From: JACNIZ01 sp964344765
GTDB lineage: Bacteria; Planctomycetota; UBA1135
Assembly: GCA_964344765.1 (NCBI GenBank)
Contig: CAYFOM010000035.1
Span: forward strand, 1 to 53,507
Direction of reading: 5' to 3'
DNA: 53,507 nt
Both the position numbers and the translations under genes were made by a program. Under the pieces are notes generated by a model that worked only from the letters and a program-made list of their open reading frames with translations, was not told the DNA's origin and ran no database searches. This document shows positions 8,177-17,451 of this stretch, piece after piece. Numbering within the stretch: position 1 is the first letter of the stretch; each line of letters opens with the position of its first letter.

Positions 8177-10154
8177 CCTTAGGGAGCGGTTCCGTTCCCG
8201 TCGCATACCAACCGTCGGGAGGTGTTTCGCCAACGGTTTCGTAATAAAACCGCGACGTATGGCAACGCGAAGGCTTGCCGAATTTGGTGCGCTGCTCCGC
8301 CCAGCTCACGGTTAGAACACGCCGAGCCCGCGTATAGCCGACGTATGCAAGCCGACGTTCTTCTTCGACGGAGTCTTCCATCGCGCTGCGTTTGTGGGGC
8401 AGTGTGCCCTCTTCAAAACCAACCAAATAAACGCGTGGGAACTCCAATCCCTTGGCCGCGTGCAAGGTCATCAGCGTGACCTCTTGCTTATTTTCCTCCT
8501 CTTCGTCGTCCTTTTCCTCATTGCTGAGCATCAGCTCTTCAAGGAAACCTGACAAGGTTGGTTTCTTCTGAGTGCGTGCGTAATTGGAGGCGAAATCGAC
8601 GACCTCTTGCACGCCGTTCCAGCGTACTTCCTGCATTTGCGCGTCGTCATAGCAGCGTTCGATCTCAGACCGATAACTCATCCGCTCCAATAATTCGCGC
8701 ACGGTGTCTGGCAGCGAGGCGCCATGGTCCAATTTCATCGCCAACGAAGCGAGGTTGGACAAAAAGTCGCGTACCGATTGCTGGGCTTTGGCGGGTAGAT
8801 CTGCATCGTCGAATACTTCGTTGACCGAGACTCCGCGTTCAGTCGCCACCGCTACCGCTTTATCGATGGTGGTTTTTCCGACGCCGCGCGGTGGCACGTT
8901 GATGACTCGCAGAAGCGAAACTTCATCGCTGGGGTTGACCATCAACTTCAGGTACGCCATCACGTCGCGCACCTCTTTGCGATCAAAAAAGGATTGGCTG
9001 CCGCGCAGCGTATACGGCACCTTGTGGCGGCGCATTTCGGCTTCAAACGCGCGCGGCTGCGCTTGGGTGCGAACCAAAATGGCGAAGTCCGACCAATTGG
9101 CTTCACCGCTTTCCACCGCCATTTTCATTTCCATGACGATGAAGCTGGCTTCGTGCAGCTCATCGAACAATGGCAGCCAATTCACCGGCACGCCGATGTC
9201 TTCAAAAGCGCGCAGCTCCTTCGGATGGCGGCTGATGTTGTTTTTGATCAGCGCATTGGCCGCACCCAGAATTTCCGGCGTACTGCGGTAGTTGGTTTCC
9301 AAGCGCACCACCTTGGCACCGGGGAAGTCGTCCTCGAAGCCGAGGATTTTGCGCACGTCGGCGCCGCGCCAGCCATAAATGGATTGGTCGTCATCGCCGA
9401 CCACGCAGATGTTGCGCTCTTCGCAGACCAATTGGCGCAGCAATTCATATTGCGGGCCGTTGGTGTCTTGATATTCATCGACCATCAAGTAGCGGAAGTG
9501 CTGCTGCAGCGATTGACGTACGTCGGCGTGTTCTCGCAGCAACTTCAATGCGAACAACAGCAAGTCGTCGAAGTCGAGCACGCGCGAGCGACGCAGCGCC
9601 TCTTCGTAGCGCTTGTAGGTCGCGGCCAACAGTTGTTCGAGTTCGTCATCGCCGGCACGGCTGATGGCTTCCTCGACGGTGACCAGCTGGTTCTTCCACA
9701 GCGAAATCTGCGACTGTGCCATTGCCGGCTTGACCACCGCATCGCCAACGCGAAGTTCGCGCAGCGCGTTTCGCACCGTGACTTGCTGATCGCCGGAGTC
9801 GCAAATGGTGAACTTTTCCGATTGCCCAACCTTCGACGCGTGGCGGCGCAGCAGGCGCACGCAAAACGAGTGAAAGGTGCAAATGGTCAACTCCGACGCC
9901 GCCAGATCGCCGACCATTTTGGCAACCCGCTGCTGCATTTCCTTGGCGGCTTTGTTGGTGAAGGTCACCGCCAAAATACTTTGCGGCGCCACGCCATTGG
10001 AAAGCAGGTGGGCAATGCGCGTGGTGATGACCCGCGTTTTGCCGGTGCCGGCACCAGCCAGCACCAGCACCGGACCTTCGGTGGCTTCTACAGCTTCACG
10101 CTGCTCGGGGTTCAGGCTGTCTAAGAATCGGCTCATGGCGGCGGCGGGCGACAT
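8133..10154 (-). CDS. rep: UvrD/Rep-family ATP-dependent DNA helicase
   Basis: A 673-residue superfamily 1A helicase. Walker A is AGAGTGKT (33-40), motif II lies in MVDEYQDTN, motif III is GDDDQSIYGWRGA, motif IV has ETNYRS, motif V is TLHAAKGLEFP, and motif VI has RLAYVGYTRA. Length and the short basic C-terminus (KKKAKGRRRGAAR) fit Rep better than UvrD. Rep unwinds 3'-5' and clears replication forks. A second in-frame ATG at 10136 (MSRFLDSLNPEQR) is a good alternative start. Its 3' end converges on and overlaps the histidine kinase gene. Confidence 0.93.
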   Translation of the reverse strand: MSPAAAMSRFLDSLNPEQREAVEATEGPVLVLAGAGTGKTRVITTRIAHLLSNGVAPQSILAVTFTNKAAKEMQQRVAKMVGDLAASELTICTFHSFCVRLLRRHASKVGQSEKFTICDSGDQQVTVRNALRELRVGDAVVKPAMAQSQISLWKNQLVTVEEAISRAGDDELEQLLAATYKRYEEALRRSRVLDFDDLLLFALKLLREHADVRQSLQQHFRYLMVDEYQDTNGPQYELLRQLVCEERNICVVGDDDQSIYGWRGADVRKILGFEDDFPGAKVVRLETNYRSTPEILGAANALIKNNISRHPKELRAFEDIGVPVNWLPLFDELHEASFIVMEMKMAVESGEANWSDFAILVRTQAQPRAFEAEMRRHKVPYTLRGSQSFFDRKEVRDVMAYLKLMVNPSDEVSLLRVINVPPRGVGKTTIDKAVAVATERGVSVNEVFDDADLPAKAQQSVRDFLSNLASLAMKLDHGASLPDTVRELLERMSYRSEIERCYDDAQMQEVRWNGVQEVVDFASNYARTQKKPTLSGFLEELMLSNEEKDDEEEENKQEVTLMTLHAAKGLEFPRVYLVGFEEGTLPHKRSAMEDSVEEERRLAYVGYTRARRVLTVSWAEQRTKFGKPSRCHTSRFYYETVGETPPDGWYATGTEPLPKVKKKAKGRRRGAAR

Positions 10155-10180
10155 TGTGGCCCGCCCGCCTGCCGATTGCT

Positions 10181-10214
10181 AGCCGGTCGTCGAAAAAGTC
10201 ACCTCCGACCGGCT
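10181..10214 (-). terminator. inverted repeat after bPH-like membrane protein gene
   Basis: A perfect 9-base arm at 10181-10189 pairs with 10206-10214 around a 16-base loop. It starts 9 bases after the stop of the minus-strand gene at 10223. The minus strand has a T-run in the loop but none after the stem, so a terminator is possible but not canonical. Confidence 0.35.
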
Positions 10215-10222
10215 GGATCCCA

Positions 10223-10996
10223 TCAAGAACCGTCGGGCTTGGTCGCGACGACCGCTTTGACGCCGAGCAGGTCGGCAATTTTGTCGTCAATTTTGCCGAT
10301 GCGGATCACGTGCTCGATGATTACCGGGTGGCGTTCATGCGGCGTGGTCAGGATGATTCGGCCCGAGCCGGCGAGGATGCGTTCGAGCACGTCCGGCACC
10401 TCTTTGTCCCAGCGCAGGTCCTCGGTTGAGTAGCGCTTCATCTTCGGGAACAGACCGCTGCGATGGACCACTTCATTGGGCCGGAAAGTCCAATAATCCA
10501 GTCGGCTACGCAGCCAAACGATGATGAAGAATAACGTAAAGCCTCCTGCGATAACGGAATAGAACGTATGGTTCATGGTCGGCTCAAGCCCAGCCAGCCA
10601 CGATCCGACGTTGCCGAGCACGCCGAAATACAGCAGAGCCAGCACCGTTGCGATGGCACCTAAGCCGAAAATCAGCGAGCGATCCTCGTTGAAATCGGCG
10701 GCGACCACGAGCAGGTTAAAGAAGAAGACCCCGAGCCAAATTTGGCCGCTGAGTACGCCAGGATCGGGGACCAGCGCAAAAATGACCGATGCCATCCACA
10801 ACGGGTAGAAAAAGATGACCTTCGGAAGTGGATGAACCACCACTTCTAGCTTGTCGCGAGGCACGGTGTCGCTCCGAGCAGGCTCGGGATTTGCGGCAGC
10901 CGGAGCAGCCGGTGCAGGAGGAGCGGGGTTGGATTCCGGCGCGGAGGCGGAACCGTTGTCCGGCGCAGACTCAGGAGGGGTGATTTCAGAAGTCAT
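10223..10996 (-). CDS. membrane protein with bacterial PH-like C-terminal domain
   Basis: A 257-residue protein. The first 45 residues are a Pro/Ala/Ser-rich low-complexity tail, followed by about four hydrophobic segments (about 60-80, 85-100, 108-128 and 145-165). The soluble C-terminal region starts YWTFRPNEVVHRSGLFPKMKRY and continues with RWDKEVPDVLERI and an ILTT/HPVIIEHV strand pattern. This resembles the bPH_2 domain of YdbS-type membrane proteins. Function is unknown. A TAGAAT box lies about 17 bases before the ATG. Domain assignment is by pattern only. Confidence 0.75.
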   Translation of the reverse strand: MTSEITPPESAPDNGSASAPESNPAPPAPAAPAAANPEPARSDTVPRDKLEVVVHPLPKVIFFYPLWMASVIFALVPDPGVLSGQIWLGVFFFNLLVVAADFNEDRSLIFGLGAIATVLALLYFGVLGNVGSWLAGLEPTMNHTFYSVIAGGFTLFFIIVWLRSRLDYWTFRPNEVVHRSGLFPKMKRYSTEDLRWDKEVPDVLERILAGSGRIILTTPHERHPVIIEHVIRIGKIDDKIADLLGVKAVVATKPDGS

Positions 10997-11049
10997 CGGA
11001 TTAGGTATTGGAATTCTACGCGATTCGCTTTCAGGATGCGCCGTTTCGC

Positions 11050-12042
11050 CTAGCCCGCCGCAGCCGCAGCTGCAGCTTGTTGCTGCTTAATAATGGACTG
11101 CGCCTGAATGATGGCCGCCATGTCGATAATCCAATGCAATTGGCGATGATCCGCCAGCATTTCCAAGCACGCGGTATGACACGCCAACGAGAAGGACTCG
11201 TTTTTGCCCATGCGCGGCTTGAGTTCGTGGATGGATTGGCGGTGCTTGAGCACGGTGTCGATGATTTGGGATGCCGAGGGGTCTAGATAGGTCAAGCAAG
11301 CGATTTCGTCGTAGTCGCCTTCGAACATCCATAGGCCGCGATCCTTAAATCCTTGATAAAGGTTGTGAAAGCGACGCAGCACTTGATGGTCCGCTTCCGG
11401 GTGCAAATAAAGCATATGGCTGACGGTTTGCAGCGCGTTTCCCTGATTAAAGCGATAGCCGCGCAGCCCTTGATACAAAGCTTCGACCCGCGAAGTGATT
11501 TGGCGCGGCGAATCTTTGCCGCCGGCAAGTAAGGCGGCGGCGGGGTAGTCGTCGGCGGCGGTCAGCCACGGGTGGTCAAGCTTGATTTGCTTGAAGACGG
11601 CAGCCACTCGATTGACTTGTTCGCGGCGAATTTGGCTGTTGCCGGCGTCGAGTGCTTGTTGTTGCAAGACCAAGGTTGCCAGCATTTCGTGGGCACGTCC
11701 GCGCGGAAGCTTGGCTTCGCGGAAGTAGTCGTGCACGCGTTCCACTTCGGCAAAAAAGCGATCCAAGCTGCGGCCTTGGCGAATCAACGCGGCGGCGATC
11801 AAAAAACGAATCGAGCCCTGCAACGGACTGGTCCAACCACCGCCGCGTTTGAGTGCTTCGGCGGTGGTCCATAATTTGCGCGCTAAGTTGGATGCGTTGC
11901 CGTCGACCGTCGTCAGCGCCAGCGCCGAATAGCGCAAACAAGTGAAGCTGGACCACCATCGCGCGTCTTTGCGAATGGCTTGGAAGACCTCTTGGAATCG
12001 AGAGAGCGGGTCAGTCGGCAGTTGGATCGTAGGAGAGGTCAT
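11050..12042 (-). CDS. DUF4003-like protein
   Basis: A 330-residue soluble, mostly helical protein without signal peptide or membrane segments. It contains the pattern LDHPWLTAADDYPAAALLAG and a repeated helical organisation, which I associate with DUF4003, a family of unknown function. The C-terminus ends in a poly-Ala run of nine residues. The ATG lies inside the 3' end of the molybdenum-hydroxylase large-subunit gene with a 32-base overlap, so it is the third gene of that operon. A maturation role for the hydroxylase is possible from position only. Confidence 0.7.
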   Translation of the reverse strand: MTSPTIQLPTDPLSRFQEVFQAIRKDARWWSSFTCLRYSALALTTVDGNASNLARKLWTTAEALKRGGGWTSPLQGSIRFLIAAALIRQGRSLDRFFAEVERVHDYFREAKLPRGRAHEMLATLVLQQQALDAGNSQIRREQVNRVAAVFKQIKLDHPWLTAADDYPAAALLAGGKDSPRQITSRVEALYQGLRGYRFNQGNALQTVSHMLYLHPEADHQVLRRFHNLYQGFKDRGLWMFEGDYDEIACLTYLDPSASQIIDTVLKHRQSIHELKPRMGKNESFSLACHTACLEMLADHRQLHWIIDMAAIIQAQSIIKQQQAAAAAAAG

Positions 12043-14311
12043 GTTTGCTTAACGGCAGGCTGCGAATTCGTTTTCCAGTGGCCTGGTGAATGGCATTGAC
12101 GATCGCGGGGGCAATCGGCGGCACACCTACTTCGCCTACGCCCGTCGGCGGTCCGTCTGAGGGCAAGATTTCGATGTTCATGCGCTGCGGCGCGTCGAGA
12201 TTGCGCGCAATCGGGAAGTCGTGAAAGTTGGATTCCAACACGCGCCCGTCTTTGGCGGTGATCTTGCCGTACTTGGTCAGGCTGATGCCGAAAATCACCG
12301 CGCCCTCCATTTGCGATTTCACTCGATCCGGGTGCACCGCGAGCCCGCAATCGGTAGCCAAGTCGACGTCAGTGACGACGACTTCACCGGTGGGTTTGAC
12401 GTCGACGCGGATCACTACGGCAACGTATCCCAAGAAGCTGCGATGCACAGCGACGCCGTAGTTTTTCTTGGAATTGCTACCGTCCAGAATCCCCGACATC
12501 TCGCCGACGCGAGTGAGGACCGCGCGCAAGCGACCGGTGTCGATCGGGTGCTCTTCCAACGAACCACCGTAGTTGCTGTAGCTGTAGCCGGACTTGGCCA
12601 AATCGACGACGCGCGGTTCACCCAGCAGTTTGAGTAGGTAATCCAGCGGTTTGATCCCGGCCGCTTTGGCCAATTCGTCGGCGAAGCAATTGACGCCGAA
12701 AGCATGGAAAATATTGCAAACCGAGCGTAACCAACCAATGCGCAAGTGCGGATCGGACGGGCCGTTTTCAATGCGCAAATTGGGCAAGTCAAACGGGATG
12801 TCGGTGAATCCCAAATCCAACTCGCCATTGCTTCCGTCGCGCGCGGTGGGATCGAAACTGAAACCGATCGGCGTAAACGCACTGCGCATCAACCACGCAG
12901 ACGGCATGCCGTCGCTGCCGGTGGTGGCTTCGAAATGCATCGCAGAATCGGCATGGAAATAATCGTGGCGGATGTCGTCGGCGCGCGTCCATAGCACTTG
13001 TACCGGAGCGCCGACTTTACGAGCGAGCAGCGCGGCTTCGGCGCCGTAGTCGGGCTTGGATTTACGTCCGAATCCACCGCCAAGCAAGGTTACGTGAATG
13101 GTGACTTGATCGGTGTTTAACCCTAAAGCCTGGGCAACGGTGCGTTGGGCGGATTGAGGAGTTTGGGTCGGCATCCAAACCTCTGCGGCATCCTCGCTGA
13201 CTTGCGCGGTGGCGCATGGTGTTTCCATCGGCACGTGCGGCAAATGTGGCAGATCGTAAGTCGCACGAATGCGCTTGCCGCCTTTGGCAAACTCGGCATC
13301 AACGTCACCACGATTCAGCACTTGGCGACCGCTCTGGCGCGCCGATTCAATCAAGCTCGCTCTCTGCGCTTCACTGTCGAACTTGCTGTGCTTGCCTAAG
13401 TCCCACTGCACTTTCAGCGCCTTGCGTCCTTGCAATGCCGACCAGGTATCCCGAGCCACAATCGCAATGCCGCCTAGCGCGTTGAAAGCAAACGGCTCCT
13501 GCGCCTCGGGCAAATGGATCACTTGCTCCACACCGGCAACCTTCAACACCTCGGCCTCGTTCCATTCTTTGGCAACGCCACCGAGCACCGGACAGCGTTC
13601 AATCACCGCCACTTTCATTCCCGGCAACTTGATGTCCAAACCGAACACCGCGCTGCCATCGACGATGTCTTGCAGGTCCACGATAGGCTTGCCAACACCG
13701 ACGTACTTCCACTGGTCCGCAGTTTTCAATACCAGTTCATCCGCACTTGGCACAGGCATCTTCGCCGCGCGTTCGGCCAAATCGCCAAAACCAACTCGTC
13801 GTTCACTGGCATCATGCACGATGAAGTGATTCTCCGCCCGGCATTCCGCAGCCGGCACCGTCCACAGCTCAGCCGCCGCGGCAATCAACATCTGCTTCGC
13901 CGTAGCTCCGGCACGGCGCACGTTTTCCATGTGATTGCGAATGCTGCGCGATCCATCGGTGTTCTGCGAGCCAAAGCGACGATCAGCATCGCCCTGCTTG
14001 ACGACGACGCGATTCCAATCGGCATCCATCTCATCGGCAACCACCATCGGCAGCGTGGTGCGAATGCCAGTGCCCATTTCCGAGCGGTGAGCAACAATGG
14101 TCAACGTACCATTGGCCGCAAGGCTGACGAACACGTTGGGCGTCCAATCCGCGGCGTCGTCAAGGTTGGCCATCGCACCAAGCTCGGTTGCGGTGCGCGC
14201 CACCAAGCCGGTTTTGCCGAATGTAAATGCAATACTCAAACCGCCGGCTGCGGCATAACGCAAAAACTCACGTCGGCTTTGCGGAGCTTTGTTGGGGGAA
14301 GGGGCGGTCAT
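12011..14311 (-). CDS. molybdopterin-binding subunit of xanthine dehydrogenase-family oxidoreductase (IorB-like)
   Basis: A 766-residue large subunit. The N-terminus has a Tat signal (SRREFLRYAAAGG), so it is folded in the cytoplasm and exported. Cofactor-site motifs are GGGFGRK in the middle and GVGEVGVPP near the C-terminus, whose Glu is the general base of Mo hydroxylases. VPMETPCATAQV matches the IorB branch. Substrates of the branch are N-heterocycles and aldehydes; the actual one is unknown. No FAD subunit is encoded nearby, as expected of Ior-type enzymes that pass electrons to a cytochrome. The start is the ATG in TGATG overlapping the small-subunit stop by 1 base. Confidence 0.92.
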   Translation of the reverse strand: MTAPSPNKAPQSRREFLRYAAAGGLSIAFTFGKTGLVARTATELGAMANLDDAADWTPNVFVSLAANGTLTIVAHRSEMGTGIRTTLPMVVADEMDADWNRVVVKQGDADRRFGSQNTDGSRSIRNHMENVRRAGATAKQMLIAAAAELWTVPAAECRAENHFIVHDASERRVGFGDLAERAAKMPVPSADELVLKTADQWKYVGVGKPIVDLQDIVDGSAVFGLDIKLPGMKVAVIERCPVLGGVAKEWNEAEVLKVAGVEQVIHLPEAQEPFAFNALGGIAIVARDTWSALQGRKALKVQWDLGKHSKFDSEAQRASLIESARQSGRQVLNRGDVDAEFAKGGKRIRATYDLPHLPHVPMETPCATAQVSEDAAEVWMPTQTPQSAQRTVAQALGLNTDQVTIHVTLLGGGFGRKSKPDYGAEAALLARKVGAPVQVLWTRADDIRHDYFHADSAMHFEATTGSDGMPSAWLMRSAFTPIGFSFDPTARDGSNGELDLGFTDIPFDLPNLRIENGPSDPHLRIGWLRSVCNIFHAFGVNCFADELAKAAGIKPLDYLLKLLGEPRVVDLAKSGYSYSNYGGSLEEHPIDTGRLRAVLTRVGEMSGILDGSNSKKNYGVAVHRSFLGYVAVVIRVDVKPTGEVVVTDVDLATDCGLAVHPDRVKSQMEGAVIFGISLTKYGKITAKDGRVLESNFHDFPIARNLDAPQRMNIEILPSDGPPTGVGEVGVPPIAPAIVNAIHQATGKRIRSLPLSKHDLSYDPTAD

Positions 14312-14766
14312 CAAACTTCCTCCCGGGCGTCGCGGATGGCGGCTTCAATCCGGTTGTAGGTGCCGCAGCGGCACAAGTTGCCGGCCATCGCCGTTTGCTG
14401 CTCGGCTGCGGTTGCGTCGGGGTTGGTGCGCAGCAAGTGCTCGGCGCTCATCAGTTGGCCGGCTTGGCAAAATCCACATTGCGGAACTTGATGTTTGTGC
14501 CACGCGCCGCGCAATGCGTCGGCTTGTTTGCCGGCCAAACCCTCGATGGTGGTCACTGTTTTGTCGGCCGCCATTTCAGCGGTGGTCACACAGGCACGGA
14601 CGGGTTGGCCGTCGAGGTGGATGGTGCAGCTGCCGCACAATCCCTCGCCGCAGCTGTATCGAGTTCCAGTCAGATTCAGGCGATCCCGCAGCAGCCAAAG
14701 CAGCGGCATCGCCGGGTCCAGGTCAGCGAATTCTTGCCATTCGCCGTTAACGCGGATTCGGAGCAT
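14311..14766 (-). CDS. [2Fe-2S] subunit of molybdenum hydroxylase (IorA-like)
   Basis: A 151-residue two-cluster iron-sulfur protein. The plant-ferredoxin-type cluster uses Cys39, Cys44, Cys47 and Cys59 (YSCGEGLCGSC...RAC). The helical cluster domain uses Cys97, Cys100, Cys132 and Cys134 (CGFC...CRC). It carries electrons away from the molybdenum site of the subunit encoded next. It has no signal peptide, so it would be co-exported with the Tat partner. TACTAT lies 6 bases before the ATG. First gene of the three-gene unit. Confidence 0.95.
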   Translation of the reverse strand: MLRIRVNGEWQEFADLDPAMPLLWLLRDRLNLTGTRYSCGEGLCGSCTIHLDGQPVRACVTTAEMAADKTVTTIEGLAGKQADALRGAWHKHQVPQCGFCQAGQLMSAEHLLRTNPDATAAEQQTAMAGNLCRCGTYNRIEAAIRDAREEV

Positions 14767-14772
14767 GCAGCC

Positions 14773-14778
14773 ATAGTA
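14773..14778 (-). promoter_or_regulatory. TANNNT -10-like box of molybdenum hydroxylase operon
   Basis: TACTAT on the minus strand ends 6 bases before the ATG at 14766, in a 50-base spacer without a Shine-Dalgarno. This fits a leaderless transcript. Confidence 0.45.
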
Positions 14779-14789
14779 GCGGCTTCAAT

Positions 14790-14805
14790 CCGACCCTGCG
14801 GTCGG
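14790..14805 (-). terminator. short hairpin after EamA transporter gene
   Basis: A 6-base perfect stem (14790-14795 with 14800-14805) and a 4-base loop lie 11 bases past the transporter stop. No T run follows on the minus strand, so termination is uncertain. Confidence 0.3.
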
Positions 14806-14816
14806 CCCGTGCAAGC

Positions 14817-15719
14817 TCAATTCCGCGCGGTGGCGAGGAAGATGCCGGCAAGCAAAATTGATCCACCGACCAAGGTTGCCGCAGTCAATGCTTCTGCCAG
14901 AAACACCCACGCCAATAGAGTTCCGATAACCGGCTCACCGGCCAGGGTGATGGAAACAGTGGCGGCTGAAAAATGGCGCAGCGACAGGTTGTAGGCCGAA
15001 TGGCCGAGCATTTGCGGTACCACGGCGAGCAACAACAACCAACCGTAGGTTGGTGTGGGATAGCCGGCCAGCGGGTAGCCCAGGATCAAGCATCCGCCAA
15101 TCAAGAAGAGGGCAGCGCTGCCATAGGTGGCGATTAAATACGACATGCCCGGCACCTGTTTTTGCAGCTCGCGGCCGAGGATCAAAAACACCGCAAAGGT
15201 GATTGCACCAGCCAACGCTAATGCGTCGCCAAGTAAGGCGTCGGAGCCGACGGCAAGTTCGCCCCAGCCAAGTACGCCGGCACCTGTTAAGCAAACCACG
15301 CTGCCCAGCCACTCGTTACGCGTGGCGCGTTGACCGAAGAAGGCGGCGCCCAGGATTGCGGTCCAAATCGGCGCGGTGGTGAAGAGAAATAAGCTGCTCG
15401 CCACCGAGGTATAGGACAGCGACAAAATCCAAGTCGCAAAATGCAGGGCGAGAAAAAGCCCGGCCAGCGCAAGACGCCATTGCTGTTTGCGCGGTAGCTT
15501 GCCTAGCGGGCGCAACGCCGAACGACGGCCGATCAGCAATAGAAAAATTGCGGCTAGTCCGCAGCGCCAAGCCGCTTTGGCCATCGGCGGCGCAGGATCG
15601 GCAAAGCGGACAAACAGCGCACCGGTGGACACCGCCATCACGCCGCAAAGCAGCAGCGGCCATGCCCACCGGGGTCGTTCGACGTTATTCAATGCCGACG
15701 ATTTCGCCGTTTTCGGCAA
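14817..15719 (-). CDS. EamA/DMT-family transporter
   Basis: A 300-residue integral membrane protein with about ten hydrophobic helices in two EamA repeats (roughly 20-150 and 165-298). The second half has the repeat-like ...GEPVIGTLLAWVFLAEALT segment, where the Glu-Pro-Val is typical of the family. It probably exports or imports a small metabolite; the substrate cannot be told. The start is a TTG overlapping formate-THF ligase by 35 bases. A second TTG at 15692 would cut the overlap to 8 bases and remove nine non-conserved residues. Confidence 0.88.
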   Translation of the reverse strand: MPKTAKSSALNNVERPRWAWPLLLCGVMAVSTGALFVRFADPAPPMAKAAWRCGLAAIFLLLIGRRSALRPLGKLPRKQQWRLALAGLFLALHFATWILSLSYTSVASSLFLFTTAPIWTAILGAAFFGQRATRNEWLGSVVCLTGAGVLGWGELAVGSDALLGDALALAGAITFAVFLILGRELQKQVPGMSYLIATYGSAALFLIGGCLILGYPLAGYPTPTYGWLLLLAVVPQMLGHSAYNLSLRHFSAATVSITLAGEPVIGTLLAWVFLAEALTAATLVGGSILLAGIFLATARN

Positions 15720-17388
15720 GGTCGATGTCCATCGCCAGCGGTCGGCGCGGCAGACCCGGCATGCGGAAGATGTTGCCGGTCAAGATGACGACGAAACCGG
15801 CACCGGCGTCAATTTGAATGCTGCGCACGGTGATTTCGAAACCTCGCGGACGTCCGTAGCGGCGGGCGTCGTCGGACAGCGAACCGGGCACCTTGGCAAT
15901 GCACACCGGCAAGTCGGAGTAACCCAACTCGACGGCCCGCGCAATTTGACGTTTGGCGACCGCAGTGAAGGTCACATGCTCGGCGCCGTAAATGGTGCGC
16001 GTGACGGCTTCAACCTTCTCTTCGATGCTTTGGCTCAATTCATAAACCGGCTTGTACGGCGGGGACTCCTTGTCGGCCACCTTGATCACCGCTTTGGCCA
16101 GATCGATGGCACCTTTGCCGCCTTGACCATGGTGATCGCTAACTGCGAATTCCACGCCCAACTCTTCACAGTGCTGGCGCACGATTTCAATCTCTTCGTC
16201 GCTATCGGTGGCAAACTTATTTAGCGCCACCACGCACGGCTTCTCAAAAAAGCGCACGTTTTCGACGTGCTTGTCCAAGTTGGCAAGCCCGGCTTTGACC
16301 GCTTCCACGTCTTCACGCATCAACTGACCTTTGGCCACGCCGCCGTGCATCTTCAACGCGCGAATGGTGGCCACCAACACGATGCCGTTCGGGTTCAAAC
16401 CGGCCACGCGGCACTTGATGTCCATGAACTTTTCGGCGCCCAAGTCGGCACCGAAACCAGCTTCGGTAATCGCCCATTCAGCGTAGTGCATGGCCATTTT
16501 GGTTGCAGTAATTGAATTGCAACCGTGAGCAATGTTGGCGAACGGACCGCCATGAATGAATGCTGGCGTGCCCTCGAACGACTGCACCAAGTTTGGATTC
16601 AGCGCATCGCGCAGCAGCGCCACCATCGCACCGACGCCGCCGATTTGGCGTGCGTAAATCGGCATCGAGTCATAGGTGAATCCAATCACCGTGCGTTCCA
16701 ATCGTTCGCGCAAATCATGCTCGCCGGTGGCCAAGCACAGGATTGCCATGATCTCGGAGGCCGCGGTGATGTCGAAACCGGCTTCTTTAGGAATGCCCGA
16801 TCCCGGACCGCCCAGCCCGGTCACCATGTGGCGCAGGGTGCGGTCGTTCATGTCCATGACCCGCCGCCACGTGACGCGCCGCGGATCAATGTTCAATTCA
16901 TTGCCGAAGTGCAGGTGGTTATCAATCATCGCCGCCAACAAATTGTTGGCCGAGGTGATCGCATGGAAGTCGCCGGTGAAGTGCAAGTTGATGCGGTCCA
17001 TCGGCATCACCTGGCTGTGACCACCACCGCAAGCGCCACCTTTGACGCCCATGCACGGGCCCAAACTCGGCTCGCGCAGAGCCATGCAGACGGATTCACC
17101 CAACTGGGTAAACGCTTGGCCCAAGCCGATCGTCGTCGTCGTTTTGCCTTCACCGGCCGGCGTCGGCGTGATCGCGGTGACCAGGATCAGCCGCTGCTTA
17201 TCGTGCTTGCGCGGGCGGTTGACGGCATGGCGATCGACCTTGGCGATTTCGCGACCATAGGGCAGAAAGTCATCTTCGTGTACACCGAGCGCGTCGGCGA
17301 TTTCCTTGATCGGGCGGGCTTGGTACTGGCGGGCAATTTCGACGTCGGTTGGCATGGCTGGTGGCGTGCTGGAGGGAAGGGAGGCCAT
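15685..17388 (-). CDS. fhs: formate-tetrahydrofolate ligase
   Basis: A 567-residue enzyme that makes 10-formyl-THF from formate, THF and ATP, feeding purine and formyl-Met synthesis. The P-loop TPAGEGKTTT (about 75-85), LREPSLGPCMGVKGGACGGG and ALNKFATDSDEEI are all typical, and length matches the usual 550-560. I start at the ATG at 17388; the ATG at 17355 (MPTDVEIA) begins where family similarity starts and may be the true one. The longer frame upstream would run into the divergent gene at 17452. The EamA gene overlaps its 3' end. Confidence 0.95.
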   Translation of the reverse strand: MASLPSSTPPAMPTDVEIARQYQARPIKEIADALGVHEDDFLPYGREIAKVDRHAVNRPRKHDKQRLILVTAITPTPAGEGKTTTTIGLGQAFTQLGESVCMALREPSLGPCMGVKGGACGGGHSQVMPMDRINLHFTGDFHAITSANNLLAAMIDNHLHFGNELNIDPRRVTWRRVMDMNDRTLRHMVTGLGGPGSGIPKEAGFDITAASEIMAILCLATGEHDLRERLERTVIGFTYDSMPIYARQIGGVGAMVALLRDALNPNLVQSFEGTPAFIHGGPFANIAHGCNSITATKMAMHYAEWAITEAGFGADLGAEKFMDIKCRVAGLNPNGIVLVATIRALKMHGGVAKGQLMREDVEAVKAGLANLDKHVENVRFFEKPCVVALNKFATDSDEEIEIVRQHCEELGVEFAVSDHHGQGGKGAIDLAKAVIKVADKESPPYKPVYELSQSIEEKVEAVTRTIYGAEHVTFTAVAKRQIARAVELGYSDLPVCIAKVPGSLSDDARRYGRPRGFEITVRSIQIDAGAGFVVILTGNIFRMPGLPRRPLAMDIDLAENGEIVGIE

Positions 17389-17438
17389 GTTGTAGTCAAA
17401 TCCGGCAGTTGAGATAAGGATTTTTGTCGGCTCGCTGC

Positions 17439-17444
17439 TAAAGT
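17439..17444 (+). promoter_or_regulatory. TANNNT -10-like box before the lemA-clc operon
   Basis: TAAAGT ends 7 bases before the ATG at 17452, with no ribosome-binding site. It lies in the 63-base divergent spacer with fhs. Confidence 0.4.
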
Positions 17445-17451
17445 CAGCCCC

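Noticed and set aside
8994..10124. 376-residue open frame on the plus strand
   Set aside because: It is antisense to the rep-like helicase, whose seven motifs are intact; low-complexity and His/Gln/Val-rich mirror composition.
13514..14359. 281-residue open frame on the plus strand
   Set aside because: Antisense to the molybdenum hydroxylase large subunit; no recognisable motif and Arg/His-rich.
16525..17412. 295-residue open frame on the plus strand
   Set aside because: Antisense to formate-THF ligase, whose motifs are complete.
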